Part shown: piece after piece, positions 37,498 to 46,328 of the stretch
How the letters are laid out: each line of letters begins with the position of its first letter
Position numbering within the stretch: position 1 is the first letter of the stretch
NCBI RefSeq assembly: GCF_014648255.1
Contig: NZ_BMQT01000005.1
Span: forward strand, 330,294 to 394,293
Source of the DNA: Nocardioides albus
GTDB taxonomy: Bacteria > Actinomycetota > Actinomycetes > Propionibacteriales > Nocardioidaceae
Direction: 5' to 3'
Length of the DNA: 64,000 bases
The notes under the pieces: generated by a model
Databases searched by the model: none
What the model saw: the letters and a program-made list of their open reading frames with translations, nothing else
What the model was told of the DNA's origin: nothing
Translations under genes and position numbers: made by a program

Positions 37498-38937
37498 TCA
37501 GTCGACCTCGACCGCTGCCCGCCCGGTGACGTACGAACGGCCTCGGGAGGGTCGCCGGAGCACCACGGTGAGCGAGGCGATGATCCCGAGCGAGCCGAGA
37601 GCGGCCGCGGCGTAGAACGCTTCGCGCATCCCCGGGACGGCTTCGCCGGGGGTGCCGTTGGCGACGTAGACCGAGGCGATCACGGCGAGGCCGATGGCGC
37701 CACCGAGCTGCTGCATCGTCTGCACCAGACCCGAGGCCGTGCCCGCGTGGGCGGCGTCGACACCTTCCAGGCCGAGGGCCGTGGTGGAGGTGAAGACGAG
37801 CGAGGCGAAGGCGCCGTTGAGGAGGAACGGGGCCAGTACGGCGCCGGCATACGTGCTGGTCTCGGTGAGCGTGCTCAGCCACAGGAAGGACGCCGTGAGA
37901 CCGGTGGCGCCGAGGAGCAGCACCCGTGTCATCCCGATCCGGGCCGCGATGCGGGGCGCCACCCGGGACATCGCGAAGATCATCAGGGTGAGCGGCAGGA
38001 ACGCCAGGCCGGAGGCGAGCGGGCCCATGCCCAGCGCGCCCTGCAGGTAGATCACGGTCAGGTAGAACGTCGAGAACTGCGCTCCGACCAATCCGACTGC
38101 GGCGATGAAGGCGGCGACCCGGCGGTGGCTGTTGAAGAGGTGGAGCTGCAGCAGCGGATGGGCGACCCGGCGCTCGGTGAGCACGAGGGCGACCAGCAGG
38201 AGCAGGCCGACGGCGATGCCGCCGAGCGTGCGCGCCGAGGTCCAGCCGTGCTCCGGGGCGCCGATCAGCGACCAGACGATCGCGGCGGCGCCGCCGGTGG
38301 CCGTCACCGCGCCCACGATGTCGAAGCGCCCCGGTCGCGGAGCTGTCTCGGCGACGAGACGGCCGACGAGGGCGAGCACGACGAGCCCGATCGGTACGTT
38401 GATGAACAAGGTCCAACGCCACGACGCGATGTCGGTCAGGATGCCGCCGAGGATCAGACCGATCGAGGCGCCGCTGGAGGAGACGGCGGCGAAGAGCGCG
38501 ATCGCCTTGGCGCGGCCGGCCTCGTCCTTGGCGGACGTGGTCAGCAGCGCGAGCACCTGAGGGGCGGCGATCGCGGCCCCGAAGCCCTGCAGGGCGCGGG
38601 CGATGACCAGCAGGTCGTCGGTCGGCGCGAGACCGCCGGCCAGGGAGAAGAGAGTGAACACGGCGAGACCGGCCACGAACGTACGCCGCCTGCCGAAGAC
38701 GTCGCCAAGGCGACCGCCGAGCAGCAGCAGGCCGCCGAAGGCGAGGGAGTAGCCGTTGAGCACCCAGGTCAGTGCCGCGGGGGTGAACTCGAGGTCGTCG
38801 GCGATCTGGGGGAGTGCGACGTTCACGACGGCCGAGTCGAGCACGATCATCAGCTGGGCGATCAGGACCAGGGCGATCCCGGCGCCGCCGGCCGCAGTGG
38901 CGGCGGGTGGCTTGGGTGGTGCCACGGTGGATGTCAT
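37498..38937 (-). CDS. DHA2-family MFS drug exporter
   Basis: 479 residues with about 14 membrane segments. IVLDSAVVNVALPQIADDL (DHA2 TM1 motif D-like), LLLGGRLGDVFGRRRTFVAG (motif A), RALQGFGAAIAAPQVLALL and ASWRWTLFINVPIG are diagnostic. CAGGAG precedes the ATG by 8 nt. Divergent from a TetR repressor with two CGGAG/CTCCG operators between, so probably an inducible efflux pump. Confidence 0.9.
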   Translation of the reverse strand: MTSTVAPPKPPAATAAGGAGIALVLIAQLMIVLDSAVVNVALPQIADDLEFTPAALTWVLNGYSLAFGGLLLLGGRLGDVFGRRRTFVAGLAVFTLFSLAGGLAPTDDLLVIARALQGFGAAIAAPQVLALLTTSAKDEAGRAKAIALFAAVSSSGASIGLILGGILTDIASWRWTLFINVPIGLVVLALVGRLVAETAPRPGRFDIVGAVTATGGAAAIVWSLIGAPEHGWTSARTLGGIAVGLLLLVALVLTERRVAHPLLQLHLFNSHRRVAAFIAAVGLVGAQFSTFYLTVIYLQGALGMGPLASGLAFLPLTLMIFAMSRVAPRIAARIGMTRVLLLGATGLTASFLWLSTLTETSTYAGAVLAPFLLNGAFASLVFTSTTALGLEGVDAAHAGTASGLVQTMQQLGGAIGLAVIASVYVANGTPGEAVPGMREAFYAAAALGSLGIIASLTVVLRRPSRGRSYVTGRAAVEVD

Positions 38938-38978
38938 TCGAGAGCTCCTGTTGGAGACGGAGGAGGAGTACAGTGAAA

Positions 38979-39025
38979 CGGAGTAAGTCTCCGCTTGATG
39001 ATGACATTAACGGAGGGTGCCTCCG
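38979..39025. promoter_or_regulatory. Two TetR operator candidates
   Basis: CGGAG-TAAGT-CTCCG (38979-38993) and CGGAGG-GTG-CCTCCG (39011-39025) share the same half-site and lie between the divergent exporter and TetR genes. The second has flanking TAA/GTTA symmetry. Confidence 0.55.
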
Positions 39026-39125
39026 GTTAGCAATGCCTTTTTGGATGCGCGCAGTGCCGATGTGGCGGGGCCTGCTGTTAGCCTGAGGCGCCCGCAGCGA
39101 GGCGGGAGCCACTGAGGAGGTCCGG

Positions 39126-39677
39126 ATGAGAGCCGACGCGCAGCGCAATCGCGACCGGCTGATCGAGGTCGCCCACGAGGTCTTCAGGGAGCGCGGTCTC
39201 GACGCGCCCCTGGACGAGGTCGCCCGACGTGCCGGCGTCGGTCCAGGCACCCTCTACCGTCACTTCCCCACCCGCGAGGCGCTCCATGAGGCGATCATGG
39301 CGACCTGGATCGAGGAGGTCGCCGGCCAGGTCGAGAAGGCCATGGCGACCGAGGGCGGCTGCCGGGAGAAGCTGCTCGCCTGGTTCGAGGAGTACGTCGC
39401 CCTGCTGACCCGTCACCAGGGCGCCGCCGCCAAGATCACGGCCTCCCTGGGCTGTCAGGACTCCCCGCTGCGCACCAAGTGCCAGACCTACGCCGACGCC
39501 AACGAGAGCGTGCTGGCCGAGATGGCCGACAACGGCGTGCTGCGTGAGGGCGTCGACAACCTCGACGTCTGCCGCCTCCTCGGCGGTGTCGCGACCATGG
39601 CCGACCAGTCCTCGCTCGCCCCCGAAGACGTACGTCCCATGCTCGACGTCATCGCCAACGGCGTGCTCAAGGCCTGA
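39126..39677 (+). CDS. TetR-family repressor
   Basis: 183 residues. N-terminal HTH: NRDRLIEVAHEVFRERGLDAPLDEVARRAGVGPGTLYRHFPTREAL. C-terminal ligand domain is SACE_7040-like in feel (CRLLGGVATMADQSSLAPEDVRPMLDVIANGVL). Divergent from the DHA2 exporter at 37498, which it probably represses. GAGGAGGTCCGG precedes the ATG. Confidence 0.9.
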   Translation: MRADAQRNRDRLIEVAHEVFRERGLDAPLDEVARRAGVGPGTLYRHFPTREALHEAIMATWIEEVAGQVEKAMATEGGCREKLLAWFEEYVALLTRHQGAAAKITASLGCQDSPLRTKCQTYADANESVLAEMADNGVLREGVDNLDVCRLLGGVATMADQSSLAPEDVRPMLDVIANGVLKA

Positions 39678-39705
39678 CTCTCCGGCGGTGGGGCACACTG
39701 GGGGC

Positions 39706-40212
39706 ATGTCCTTCAACTCGCCGGTCCGCAACCCGCAGAACCCGCTGAAGCTGGAGTTTCCGCAGTCGCTCGCGACCTATGACGACTACTCGGCCGCACA
39801 GAAGACGGTCGACTTCCTCGCCGACCACGAGTTCCCGGTCGAGAACTGCATGATCGTCGGCACCGAGCTGAAGCAGATCGAGCGGATCACCGGCCGACTC
39901 ACGTGGAGCAAGGTCGCCCTCGCCGGCATCCTCTCCGGCGCCTGGCTCGGTGTCTTCGTCGGCCTGATCATGTCGCTCTTCGGCGACGACAACTTCCTGT
40001 TCATCCTGCTGTCGACGATGCTCCTCGGCGTCGTCTTCGGCCTCGTCTGGTCGCTGATCGGTTACGCCGCCACCCGCGGCGCCCGTGACTTCTCGAGCGT
40101 CAAGGTCATCGTGCCGACCAAGTACGAGGTTCTCGTCGAGCACAAGGTCGCTGCTCGCGCCCGCGAGCTCCTCGCCGACCTCCCGGGTGCGCTCCCCAAC
40201 CCCTTCTCCTGA
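39706..40212 (+). CDS. General stress protein 17M-like membrane protein
   Basis: 168 residues. N-terminal soluble part YDDYSAAQKTVDFLADHEFPVENCMIVGTELKQIERITG resembles the YflT/GSP17M heat-induced stress domain. Two membrane segments follow (VALAGILSGAWLGVFVGLIM and LFILLSTMLLGVVFGLVWSLIGYAA), then a C-terminal strand VIVPTKYEVLVEHKVAARARELL. Common in actinobacteria; role unknown. A CACACT box 6 nt before the ATG may be its -10. Confidence 0.8.
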   Translation: MSFNSPVRNPQNPLKLEFPQSLATYDDYSAAQKTVDFLADHEFPVENCMIVGTELKQIERITGRLTWSKVALAGILSGAWLGVFVGLIMSLFGDDNFLFILLSTMLLGVVFGLVWSLIGYAATRGARDFSSVKVIVPTKYEVLVEHKVAARARELLADLPGALPNPFS

Positions 40213-40224
40213 CGACCACCTGCT

Positions 40225-40274
40225 GGGTTGTGAAGCTGAGAGTGACCTATAGGCCACTCTCAGCTTCACAACCC
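40225..40274. repeat. Perfect 20-bp palindrome between convergent genes
   Basis: Arms 40225-40244 and 40255-40274 (GGGTTGTGAAGCTGAGAGTG and its complement), loop ACCTATAGGC, itself palindromic. Bidirectional terminator candidate and the best-preserved copy of the GCTGAGAGTG repeat family (see 11813 and 13460). Confidence 0.8.
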
Positions 40275-40279
40275 CGGGC

Positions 40280-41632
40280 TCAGCGGCCGTGCGCCAGGTC
40301 GTACCAGGTGACCTCGGTGGCCATTCCGGTCGGGGTCCGGCCGAGGCGCTTCTGGTAGGCGACGAGGGCGACGTGGGTATTCCAGTCGAGGACGCCGGTG
40401 ACCTTCGCGCGCTCGGGTGCGGAGGTGGCGTTGAGGGCACGCTGCAGGTCGCGGACCCGTTCGCCGGCGGATCCGCGCTTGAGGAGCGGTCGGCTGTTGG
40501 CCGCCCACAGCGTCTTCCAGGCAGCCCGGGTCCAGGTCTTTCGCACCGCCAGCCCGTGCGAGCGCTGCCAGGCGTTGATCGACCTGACCAGGCCTGCGTC
40601 GTACGTCCCGTCGATGGCGCCGTCGAAGCCCCCACGCTCGCGGAGCATGCACTCGAGCGCCTTCGTGTAGATCGGCGACGGGGTGTAGGAGCTGGTGCGC
40701 GGCTTCAGGTCGGGATAGCTGGTGAAGCTGACCGGAACGCCGCCGCAGTGGGTGACCGGACGGGCGGAGGAGCCTCGGCCGAGGTCGACATAGTTGGAGT
40801 CGATCTCGATGGTGGTGCCGCCGTGGGTCTCCTTGTGCGGGCCGCGGTACTGCTTGACCCGCCGGTGCGGGTTCCAGGGCGTGTCGGGGATGTACTTGGT
40901 CGAGGTGCCGGCGCGACCGTCCCAGTCGGCGATCCACAGGTCCGCGGGGTAGACGAAGCCGCGGGGCTGGGCCTTCCAGACGGCGTACATCGCCTTGATC
41001 CCGGACGCTGCGCTCGAGTACATCGCGGGGCGGTAGCCGAGCTTCTTGATCCGGTGGCTCCAAGCCGAGACGAACCACATCGCCGACTCGCGGCAGCTCT
41101 CGTTGCCGATGTCGAAGCCCTCGAGGTCGTAGAACATCGTGCTCCCGGCGGCGATGCCGTAGCGCTTGGCGGCGTCCACGGTCGCGTTGGCCTGGCTGAG
41201 ACCCTGGCGCTTGGCAGCGGCGTACTGGTTGGACCGGTTCGCGCTGATCCGCGGGTCGTCGCGGTAGCGCGGGAAGCTCGGGTTGCACGACGCCTGCGGC
41301 CCGAGCGTGATCGGCAGCAGCCGCCAACCGCGGGCCTGCTGCTTGCGCACCCAGGTCGCGCTGAGGTTGGTCTGGTTGCGGCAGCCGCGTGAGTTGCCGG
41401 CGATGTAGATGCCGACCGCGCCGAAGTTGGAGTGCTTCCACCAGCGGTCCATCGCCGTCTGCGACGGCGCCTGGCACTGGTCGAAGCCGAAGCCGGTGAA
41501 GTTGCCCGGCGTGACTGGGTTCGCGGCGGCCGCGGGGCTGGGTGCAGCGAGCCCCGCGACCCCGACGACGCCGGAGATCAAACCGATTCCCAGTGCCCGT
41601 CTGACGTACCTGAACCTAGTGAATGCCCCCAT
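40280..41632 (-). CDS. Secreted DUF1906 glycoside-hydrolase-like protein with peptidoglycan-binding repeats
   Basis: 450 residues. Signal peptide of about 36 residues (RALGIGLISGVVGVAGLAAPSPAAA). Residues about 45-270 fit the DUF1906/Rv2525c-like TIM barrel: FTGFGFDQCQAPS, FGAVGIYIAGNSRGC, GWRLLPITLGPQA, GSTMFYDLEGFD and LWIADWDG. The C-terminus holds two PG_binding_1-like repeats (ERGGFDGAIDGTYDAGLVRSINAWQ and LKRGSAGERVRDLQRALN ... VTGVLDWNTHVALVAYQ). It probably acts on or binds the cell wall. Confidence 0.85.
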   Translation of the reverse strand: MGAFTRFRYVRRALGIGLISGVVGVAGLAAPSPAAAANPVTPGNFTGFGFDQCQAPSQTAMDRWWKHSNFGAVGIYIAGNSRGCRNQTNLSATWVRKQQARGWRLLPITLGPQASCNPSFPRYRDDPRISANRSNQYAAAKRQGLSQANATVDAAKRYGIAAGSTMFYDLEGFDIGNESCRESAMWFVSAWSHRIKKLGYRPAMYSSAASGIKAMYAVWKAQPRGFVYPADLWIADWDGRAGTSTKYIPDTPWNPHRRVKQYRGPHKETHGGTTIEIDSNYVDLGRGSSARPVTHCGGVPVSFTSYPDLKPRTSSYTPSPIYTKALECMLRERGGFDGAIDGTYDAGLVRSINAWQRSHGLAVRKTWTRAAWKTLWAANSRPLLKRGSAGERVRDLQRALNATSAPERAKVTGVLDWNTHVALVAYQKRLGRTPTGMATEVTWYDLAHGR

Positions 41633-41730
41633 AGTTTCGTCACGGTAGTCACAACAGTCACAGCAACACCAGAGGACTCGCCTGGTCGCCGCTGTTTGGT
41701 TGTCCTGACATCAGGTCGACCAGACCTACG

Positions 41731-43122
41731 TCAGGAGTATGCAAGCAACGTCTCATCGATCCTCTCCCAGGCCGTACGGAGCTCCGCCAGGTCCTCGGGC
41801 CGTCTCCGGGCCAGGTCGGCCTGCTCACGTACGTCCTCGCTCAGGTCGTAGAGATGGTCGGTGCCGTCGAGCTGCAGATACTTGAGCGAACCGCGGCGCA
41901 GCGCACGCTCTCCGCGCATGCGCCAGAAGAGGTCCTGGGTCTCGCGCGGTCGGCCGCCGAAGAGGAGCGGAACCACGCTGGTGCCGTCGAGCGGATAGTC
42001 CGGCGACGGCGTCGCGCCGGCGAGCTCCAGGAAGGTCGCGGTCCAGTCGGTGGTGACCACCGGCTCGTCGCTGACCTGGCGACCGCGCAGGGTGCCGGGC
42101 CAGCTCAGGATGGTGGGCACCCGGATGCCACCCTCGTTGAGGCCCGATTTGGCGCCGGTGAACGGCCATACGTTGGAGAACCGCTCGCCGCCGTTGTCGC
42201 TGGCGAAGAAGACGACGGTGTCGCGGAGCTGGCCGGTGCGCTCGAGGGCCTTGATGACCTGGCCGATCGACTGGTCGAGGTCCTCGACCATGGTCTTGTA
42301 CGTCGCCAGCGAGCCGCCGTCATTGTGGAAGAGCACGCCCTTCTCCCCGCCCTCGATCCGGGCGGTCAGCTCGTCGCTCACCGCCTTGTCGTCGGGCCCC
42401 TCCCAGGGCCAGTGCGGCGTGGTGAAGTTGAGGTTCAGGAGCCAGGGAGCGTCGTGGTCGCGCTCGATGAAGCCGACGGCCTTCTCGGTGACGATCTCGG
42501 TGTAGTAGCGAAGGTCCTCGACCTCCACCTCGTCCTCGTAGAGGTCGTGGTCGCCGTTGTGGTTGATCTTCGAGAAGTAGTCGAGGCCGCCGGAGAAGTT
42601 GCCGAAGAACTCGTCCCAGCCGACCCGGGTGGGGCTGTACCAGGGCAGGAAGCCGCAGTGCCACTTGCCGAAGAGCGCCGTCGCGTAGCCCTGGTCCTTG
42701 AGCAGCGAGGCCAGCGTCGGGTGGTCGAGCGGGATGCCATGCAGCTCGTTGGGCGAGCTGATCGGCTCCGGAAGGCCGCCGGGGAGGCGGCCGGGGTAGC
42801 GCCCGGTGTAGAGGCCGAAGCGGGTGGGGGAGCAGACCGAGGAGGCGGAGTACGCATCGGTGAACCGCACCCCTGAGGCCGCGAGCCGGTCCAGGTTTGG
42901 CGTCTTGATGTCGGGCGCGCCGTAGGCGGACAGATCCGCCCAACCGAGGTCGTCGCCCAGGATGACCAGGAGGTTGGGCTTGCGCCCGGGCCGGCTGACC
43001 TTACGTGGCTTGAACGGCTCTTCGGCGGCGGCGTTGGCGGGAGCAGCGAGGCCGGTCGCGGCCACCGCACCGGCGCCCGTGGCCAGGAGTCGGCGTCGGC
43101 TGAGCTTGCTGGGGGAGGTCAC
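41731..43122 (-). CDS. Tat-exported sulfatase
   Basis: 463 residues. Twin-arginine signal SRRRLLATGAGAVAATGLAAPANA (residues 8-31). Type I sulfatase: metal-binding NLLVILGDDLGWADL (Asp57, Asp58) and the CSPTR formylglycine site at Cys97 within VCSPTRFGLYTGRYPGRL. FASDNGGE later supplies further metal ligands. Hydrolyses sulfate esters outside the cytoplasmic membrane after Cys97 maturation. GTG start after an AGAAAGG site; the AT-rich upstream region (TTATTGAATAACTAGTAATAG on the plus strand) holds the promoter. Substrate unknown. Confidence 0.92.
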   Translation of the reverse strand: MTSPSKLSRRRLLATGAGAVAATGLAAPANAAAEEPFKPRKVSRPGRKPNLLVILGDDLGWADLSAYGAPDIKTPNLDRLAASGVRFTDAYSASSVCSPTRFGLYTGRYPGRLPGGLPEPISSPNELHGIPLDHPTLASLLKDQGYATALFGKWHCGFLPWYSPTRVGWDEFFGNFSGGLDYFSKINHNGDHDLYEDEVEVEDLRYYTEIVTEKAVGFIERDHDAPWLLNLNFTTPHWPWEGPDDKAVSDELTARIEGGEKGVLFHNDGGSLATYKTMVEDLDQSIGQVIKALERTGQLRDTVVFFASDNGGERFSNVWPFTGAKSGLNEGGIRVPTILSWPGTLRGRQVSDEPVVTTDWTATFLELAGATPSPDYPLDGTSVVPLLFGGRPRETQDLFWRMRGERALRRGSLKYLQLDGTDHLYDLSEDVREQADLARRRPEDLAELRTAWERIDETLLAYS

Positions 43123-43301
43123 TGTCTTGCCTTTCTTTATTGAATAACTAGTAATAGAAGGGTATGAGAATGCCCGGTCCGTGGTCCGGGATCTCGGGTT
43201 GCGGACGCGGCAGGGACTTTTGTCCCTGGTTTATTGGCCCTAACCAAAGCCGCGATCTGGCGTTACCTTGGTAAAGGACGGACTGCTAGGGGGTGGGACC
43301 T

Positions 43302-43970
43302 GTGCAGAGAAGACGTGACCGGATCACGCCGGTCCTCTTCGCGATCACCGTCATGCTCGCGCTGGCGGTCGCCGGGATCATCCATCTCGCCCACGGTGGT
43401 GAGGTGATCGGTCCGTTCGCGGTCGCCGACCAGGTCAGCTCGACCACCGAGCGGACCAACACCCCCTACGTCTGCTGGGACGGGAACGGGGCTGGATCGC
43501 TGACCCGCTGCCCCGACCCGCGGGGCGAGGACGGCATGCAGTGGGTCTTTCCCGGCCATGACGACGCTGCCCGACGCGGCGGGTGCTCCCGCAGCGAGAC
43601 CGGCGCGCGCGACCCTTCGACAAGCTCAGGACAGCGCCTCTTCGTCGAGTGCTCGATGTCCTGGCGAGGCCACCAGGTCTACCTCCACTACGCCTACTGG
43701 GGTGAGTGGCAGACCGGCCGCAAGAAGTACGACGCCGCCGGCTCGGCCCCGCGGATCGAGCAGCGCCCCGACGGAGCGATGTCGCTCTCCTGGCGCCCGC
43801 GCCGGCTGCCCACCCCCCACGGCGAAGCCACCTGGGTCACCGCCCAGATGGTCGAGGGCCACGGCTGGAGCGTCGCTGCGTACGCCGGGGATGCCGAGAT
43901 CGCCCGGGCGGCCCTCGAGGAGTTCGGCGAGATCCGCGACCTGCGGGAGTGGCGTGGGCGGCCCCGATGA
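43302..43970 (+). CDS. Single-pass membrane protein carrying an in-frame repeat
   Basis: 222 residues from the GTG at 43302 (GGGGGTGGG upstream). One N-terminal membrane segment (ITPVLFAITVMLALAVAGIIHLA), then an extracytoplasmic domain with VCWDGNGAGSLTRCPDP (paired Cys), FVECSMSWRGHQVYLHYAYWGEW and WSVAAYAGDAEIARAALEEF. No family recognised. Residues DPSTSSGQ in the middle are the translation of a dispersed DNA repeat (43611-43635), so that loop is probably an insertion. Short TTACCTTGGTAA palindrome at 43263-43274 upstream. Confidence 0.7.
   Translation: MQRRRDRITPVLFAITVMLALAVAGIIHLAHGGEVIGPFAVADQVSSTTERTNTPYVCWDGNGAGSLTRCPDPRGEDGMQWVFPGHDDAARRGGCSRSETGARDPSTSSGQRLFVECSMSWRGHQVYLHYAYWGEWQTGRKKYDAAGSAPRIEQRPDGAMSLSWRPRRLPTPHGEATWVTAQMVEGHGWSVAAYAGDAEIARAALEEFGEIRDLREWRGRPR
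43611..43635 (+). repeat. REP-like repeat inside a coding sequence
   Basis: CCCTTCGACAAGCTCAGGAC, a short repeat widely seen in bacterial genomes and recognisable in translation as DPSTSSGQ. It keeps the reading frame of the membrane protein gene. Confidence 0.65.
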
Positions 43971-44026
43971 TCGGACCCAGATCATCGGCCCGGGGTGACG
44001 ACTCGGGGGATCCGGCACTTCTGACG

Positions 44027-44032
44027 TAGATT
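44027..44032 (+). promoter_or_regulatory. -10 box of purL
   Basis: TAGATT ends 7 nt before the purL GTG; probable leaderless promoter. Confidence 0.5.
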
Positions 44033-44039
44033 TCTGCCC

Positions 44040-46328
44040 GTGACCGAGACTTCGTCCGCTGCCGTTGCGTCCGATCTTCCGCTCCTGGACACCGTGCACC
44101 ACGCTGCCGGTGACCCCGACCGAGAGCAGCCCTGGGCTGAGCTCGGTCTGAAGGAGGACGAGTACGCCGAGATCAGGCGCATCCTCGGCCGCCGGCCGAC
44201 CGGCGCGGAGCTGGCGATGTACTCGGTGATGTGGTCCGAGCACTGCTCCTACAAGTCCTCCAAGGTCCACCTGAAGCAGTTCGGCGAGATCCCGCAGGAG
44301 ACCCCGGCCGGCAAGATGCTCGCCGGCATCGGCGAGAACGCGGGCGTGCTCGACGTCGGCCAGGGCTACGCGGTGACCTTCAAGGTCGAGTCGCACAACC
44401 ACCCGTCCTACGTCGAGCCGCACCAGGGCGCCGCGACCGGCATCGGCGGCATCGTCCGCGACATCCTCGCGATGGGTGCCCGCCCGGTCGCCGTCATGGA
44501 CCCGCTCCGGTTCGGCCCGCTGGCCGAGGAGGACACCCACCGGGTGCTGCCCGGCATCGTCTCCGGCATCGGTCACTACGGCAACTGCCTGGGCCTGCCC
44601 AACATCGGTGGTGAGGCCGTCTTCGACGCCTCCTACCTCGGCAACCCGCTGGTCAACGCGCTCTGCGTCGGCGTGCTGCGGCACGAGGACCTCCACCTCG
44701 CCAAGGCGAGCGGTGCCGGCAACCTGGTGATCATGTACGGCGCGCGCACCGGCGGCGACGGCATCGGCGGCGCCTCCATCCTCGCCAGCGTCGAGTTCGA
44801 CGAGGACGGTCCGGCCAAGCGCCCGAGCGTGCAGGTCGGTGACCCGTTCATGGAGAAGCTGCTGATCGAGTGCACTCTCGAGCTCTTCGCCTCCGGCATC
44901 GTGCGCGGCATCCAGGACTTCGGTGCGGCCGGCATCTCGTGCGCCACCTCCGAGCTCGCCGCCGCCGGTGACGGCGGCATGCACGTACACCTCGAGCGGG
45001 TGCCGCTGCGCGACTCGACGCTCGCTCCGGAGGAGATCCTGATGAGCGAGTCCCAGGAGCGGATGATGGCGGTCATCGCGCCCGAGGACGAGGCGACCTT
45101 CATGGACATCTGCGCCAAGTGGGACGTCGAGGCGGCCGTGATCGGCACCGTGACCGGCGAGGGCCGGCTGCGCGTCGACTGGCACGGCGAGACCATCGTC
45201 GACGTCGACCCGACCACCGTCGCCCACGACGGCCCGGTCTACGAGCGCCCCTTCGCCCGCCCGTCGTGGCAGGACGCGCTGCAGGCCGACGTCGCCGAGA
45301 AGCTCCCGCGGGCAACCTCCGCCGACGAGCTCCGCGAGACCGTCCTGAAGCTGGTCGCCTCGGAGAACCTGTGCGACAAGTCCTGGATCACCGAGCAGTA
45401 CGACCGCTACGTGCGCGGCAACACCGTCCTCTCCCAGCCCGCCGACGGCGGCATGATCCGCGTCGACGAGTCGACCAACCTCGGTGTCGCGCTCGCCACC
45501 GACGCCAACGGTCGCTTCGCCAAGCTGGACCCGTACGCGGGCGCCCAGCTGGCGCTGTCCGAGTCCTACCGCAACGTGGCCTCGGTCGGCGCCAAGCCGC
45601 TGGCCATCTCCGACTGCCTCAACTTCGGCTCCCCGGAGGACCCCGACGTGATGTGGCAGTTCGCTGAGGCCACCCGTGGTCTGAAGGACGCCTGCCTCGA
45701 GCTCGGCATCCCGGTCACCGGCGGCAACGTCTCCCTCTACAACCAGACCGGCGAGACCGCGATCCACCCCACGCCGGTGGTCGCGACGCTCGGAGTGATC
45801 GAGGACGTCACCACGCGTACGCCTTCGGACTTCCAGGCGGCCGACGAGGTCGTCGTCCTGCTCGGTGAGACCCACGAGGAGCTCTCCGGCTCGGAGTGGG
45901 CGCATGTCGTACACGGCCACCTCGGCGGGCTGCCGCCCAAGGTGGACCTGGCGGCCGAGAAGGCGCTGGCCGAGCTGCTGCTGGAGGCGCGTTTCGTCAC
46001 CTCCGCCCACGACCTCTCCGACGGCGGCCTGATGCAGGCGCTGGCCGAGCCGGCGATGTCGTCGGGGATCGGCGTCTCGGTCACGCTCGCCGGCGACCCG
46101 TTCGTCGCGCTCTTCTCGGAGTCGGTCGCCCGTGCCGTCGTCACCGTGAAGGCCACCGACGTCGAGCGGCTCACCTCGCTGGCCGAGCGTCACGGGGTCG
46201 CGGCGACGAAGCTCGGCGTGACCGGCGGTTCCGCCTACCAGATCGCCTACGACGGTGGGACCGTCGAGATCCCGCTCGAGGAGCTCACCGGCGTCTGGCG
46301 CTCGACTCTGCGGGACGCGCTGGCCTGA
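44040..46328 (+). CDS. purL: FGAM synthase large subunit PurL
   Basis: 762-residue synthetase subunit (short, three-component form) that turns FGAR, ATP and glutamine-derived ammonia into FGAM with PurS and Pur[13 protein letters not shown] carries the catalytic His; [29 protein letters not shown] binds ATP/metal; [14 protein letters not shown] and [12 protein letters not shown] are conserved. GTG start, leaderless. Its 3' end overlaps the convergent DUF2306 gene by 82 bp. Unlinked from purSQ by 14 kb. Confidence 0.97.
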   Translation: MTETSSAAVASDLPLLDTVHHAAGDPDREQPWAELGLKEDEYAEIRRILGRRPTGAELAMYSVMWSEHCSYKSSKVHLKQFGEIPQETPAGKMLAGIGENAGVLDVGQGYAVTFKVESHNHPSYVEPHQGAATGIGGIVRDILAMGARPVAVMDPLRFGPLAEEDTHRVLPGIVSGIGHYGNCLGLPNIGGEAVFDASYLGNPLVNALCVGVLRHEDLHLAKASGAGNLVIMYGARTGGDGIGGASILASVEFDEDGPAKRPSVQVGDPFMEKLLIECTLELFASGIVRGIQDFGAAGISCATSELAAAGDGGMHVHLERVPLRDSTLAPEEILMSESQERMMAVIAPEDEATFMDICAKWDVEAAVIGTVTGEGRLRVDWHGETIVDVDPTTVAHDGPVYERPFARPSWQDALQADVAEKLPRATSADELRETVLKLVASENLCDKSWITEQYDRYVRGNTVLSQPADGGMIRVDESTNLGVALATDANGRFAKLDPYAGAQLALSESYRNVASVGAKPLAISDCLNFGSPEDPDVMWQFAEATRGLKDACLELGIPVTGGNVSLYNQTGETAIHPTPVVATLGVIEDVTTRTPSDFQAADEVVVLLGETHEELSGSEWAHVVHGHLGGLPPKVDLAAEKALAELLLEARFVTSAHDLSDGGLMQALAEPAMSSGIGVSVTLAGDPFVALFSESVARAVVTVKATDVERLTSLAERHGVAATKLGVTGGSAYQIAYDGGTVEIPLEELTGVWRSTLRDALA

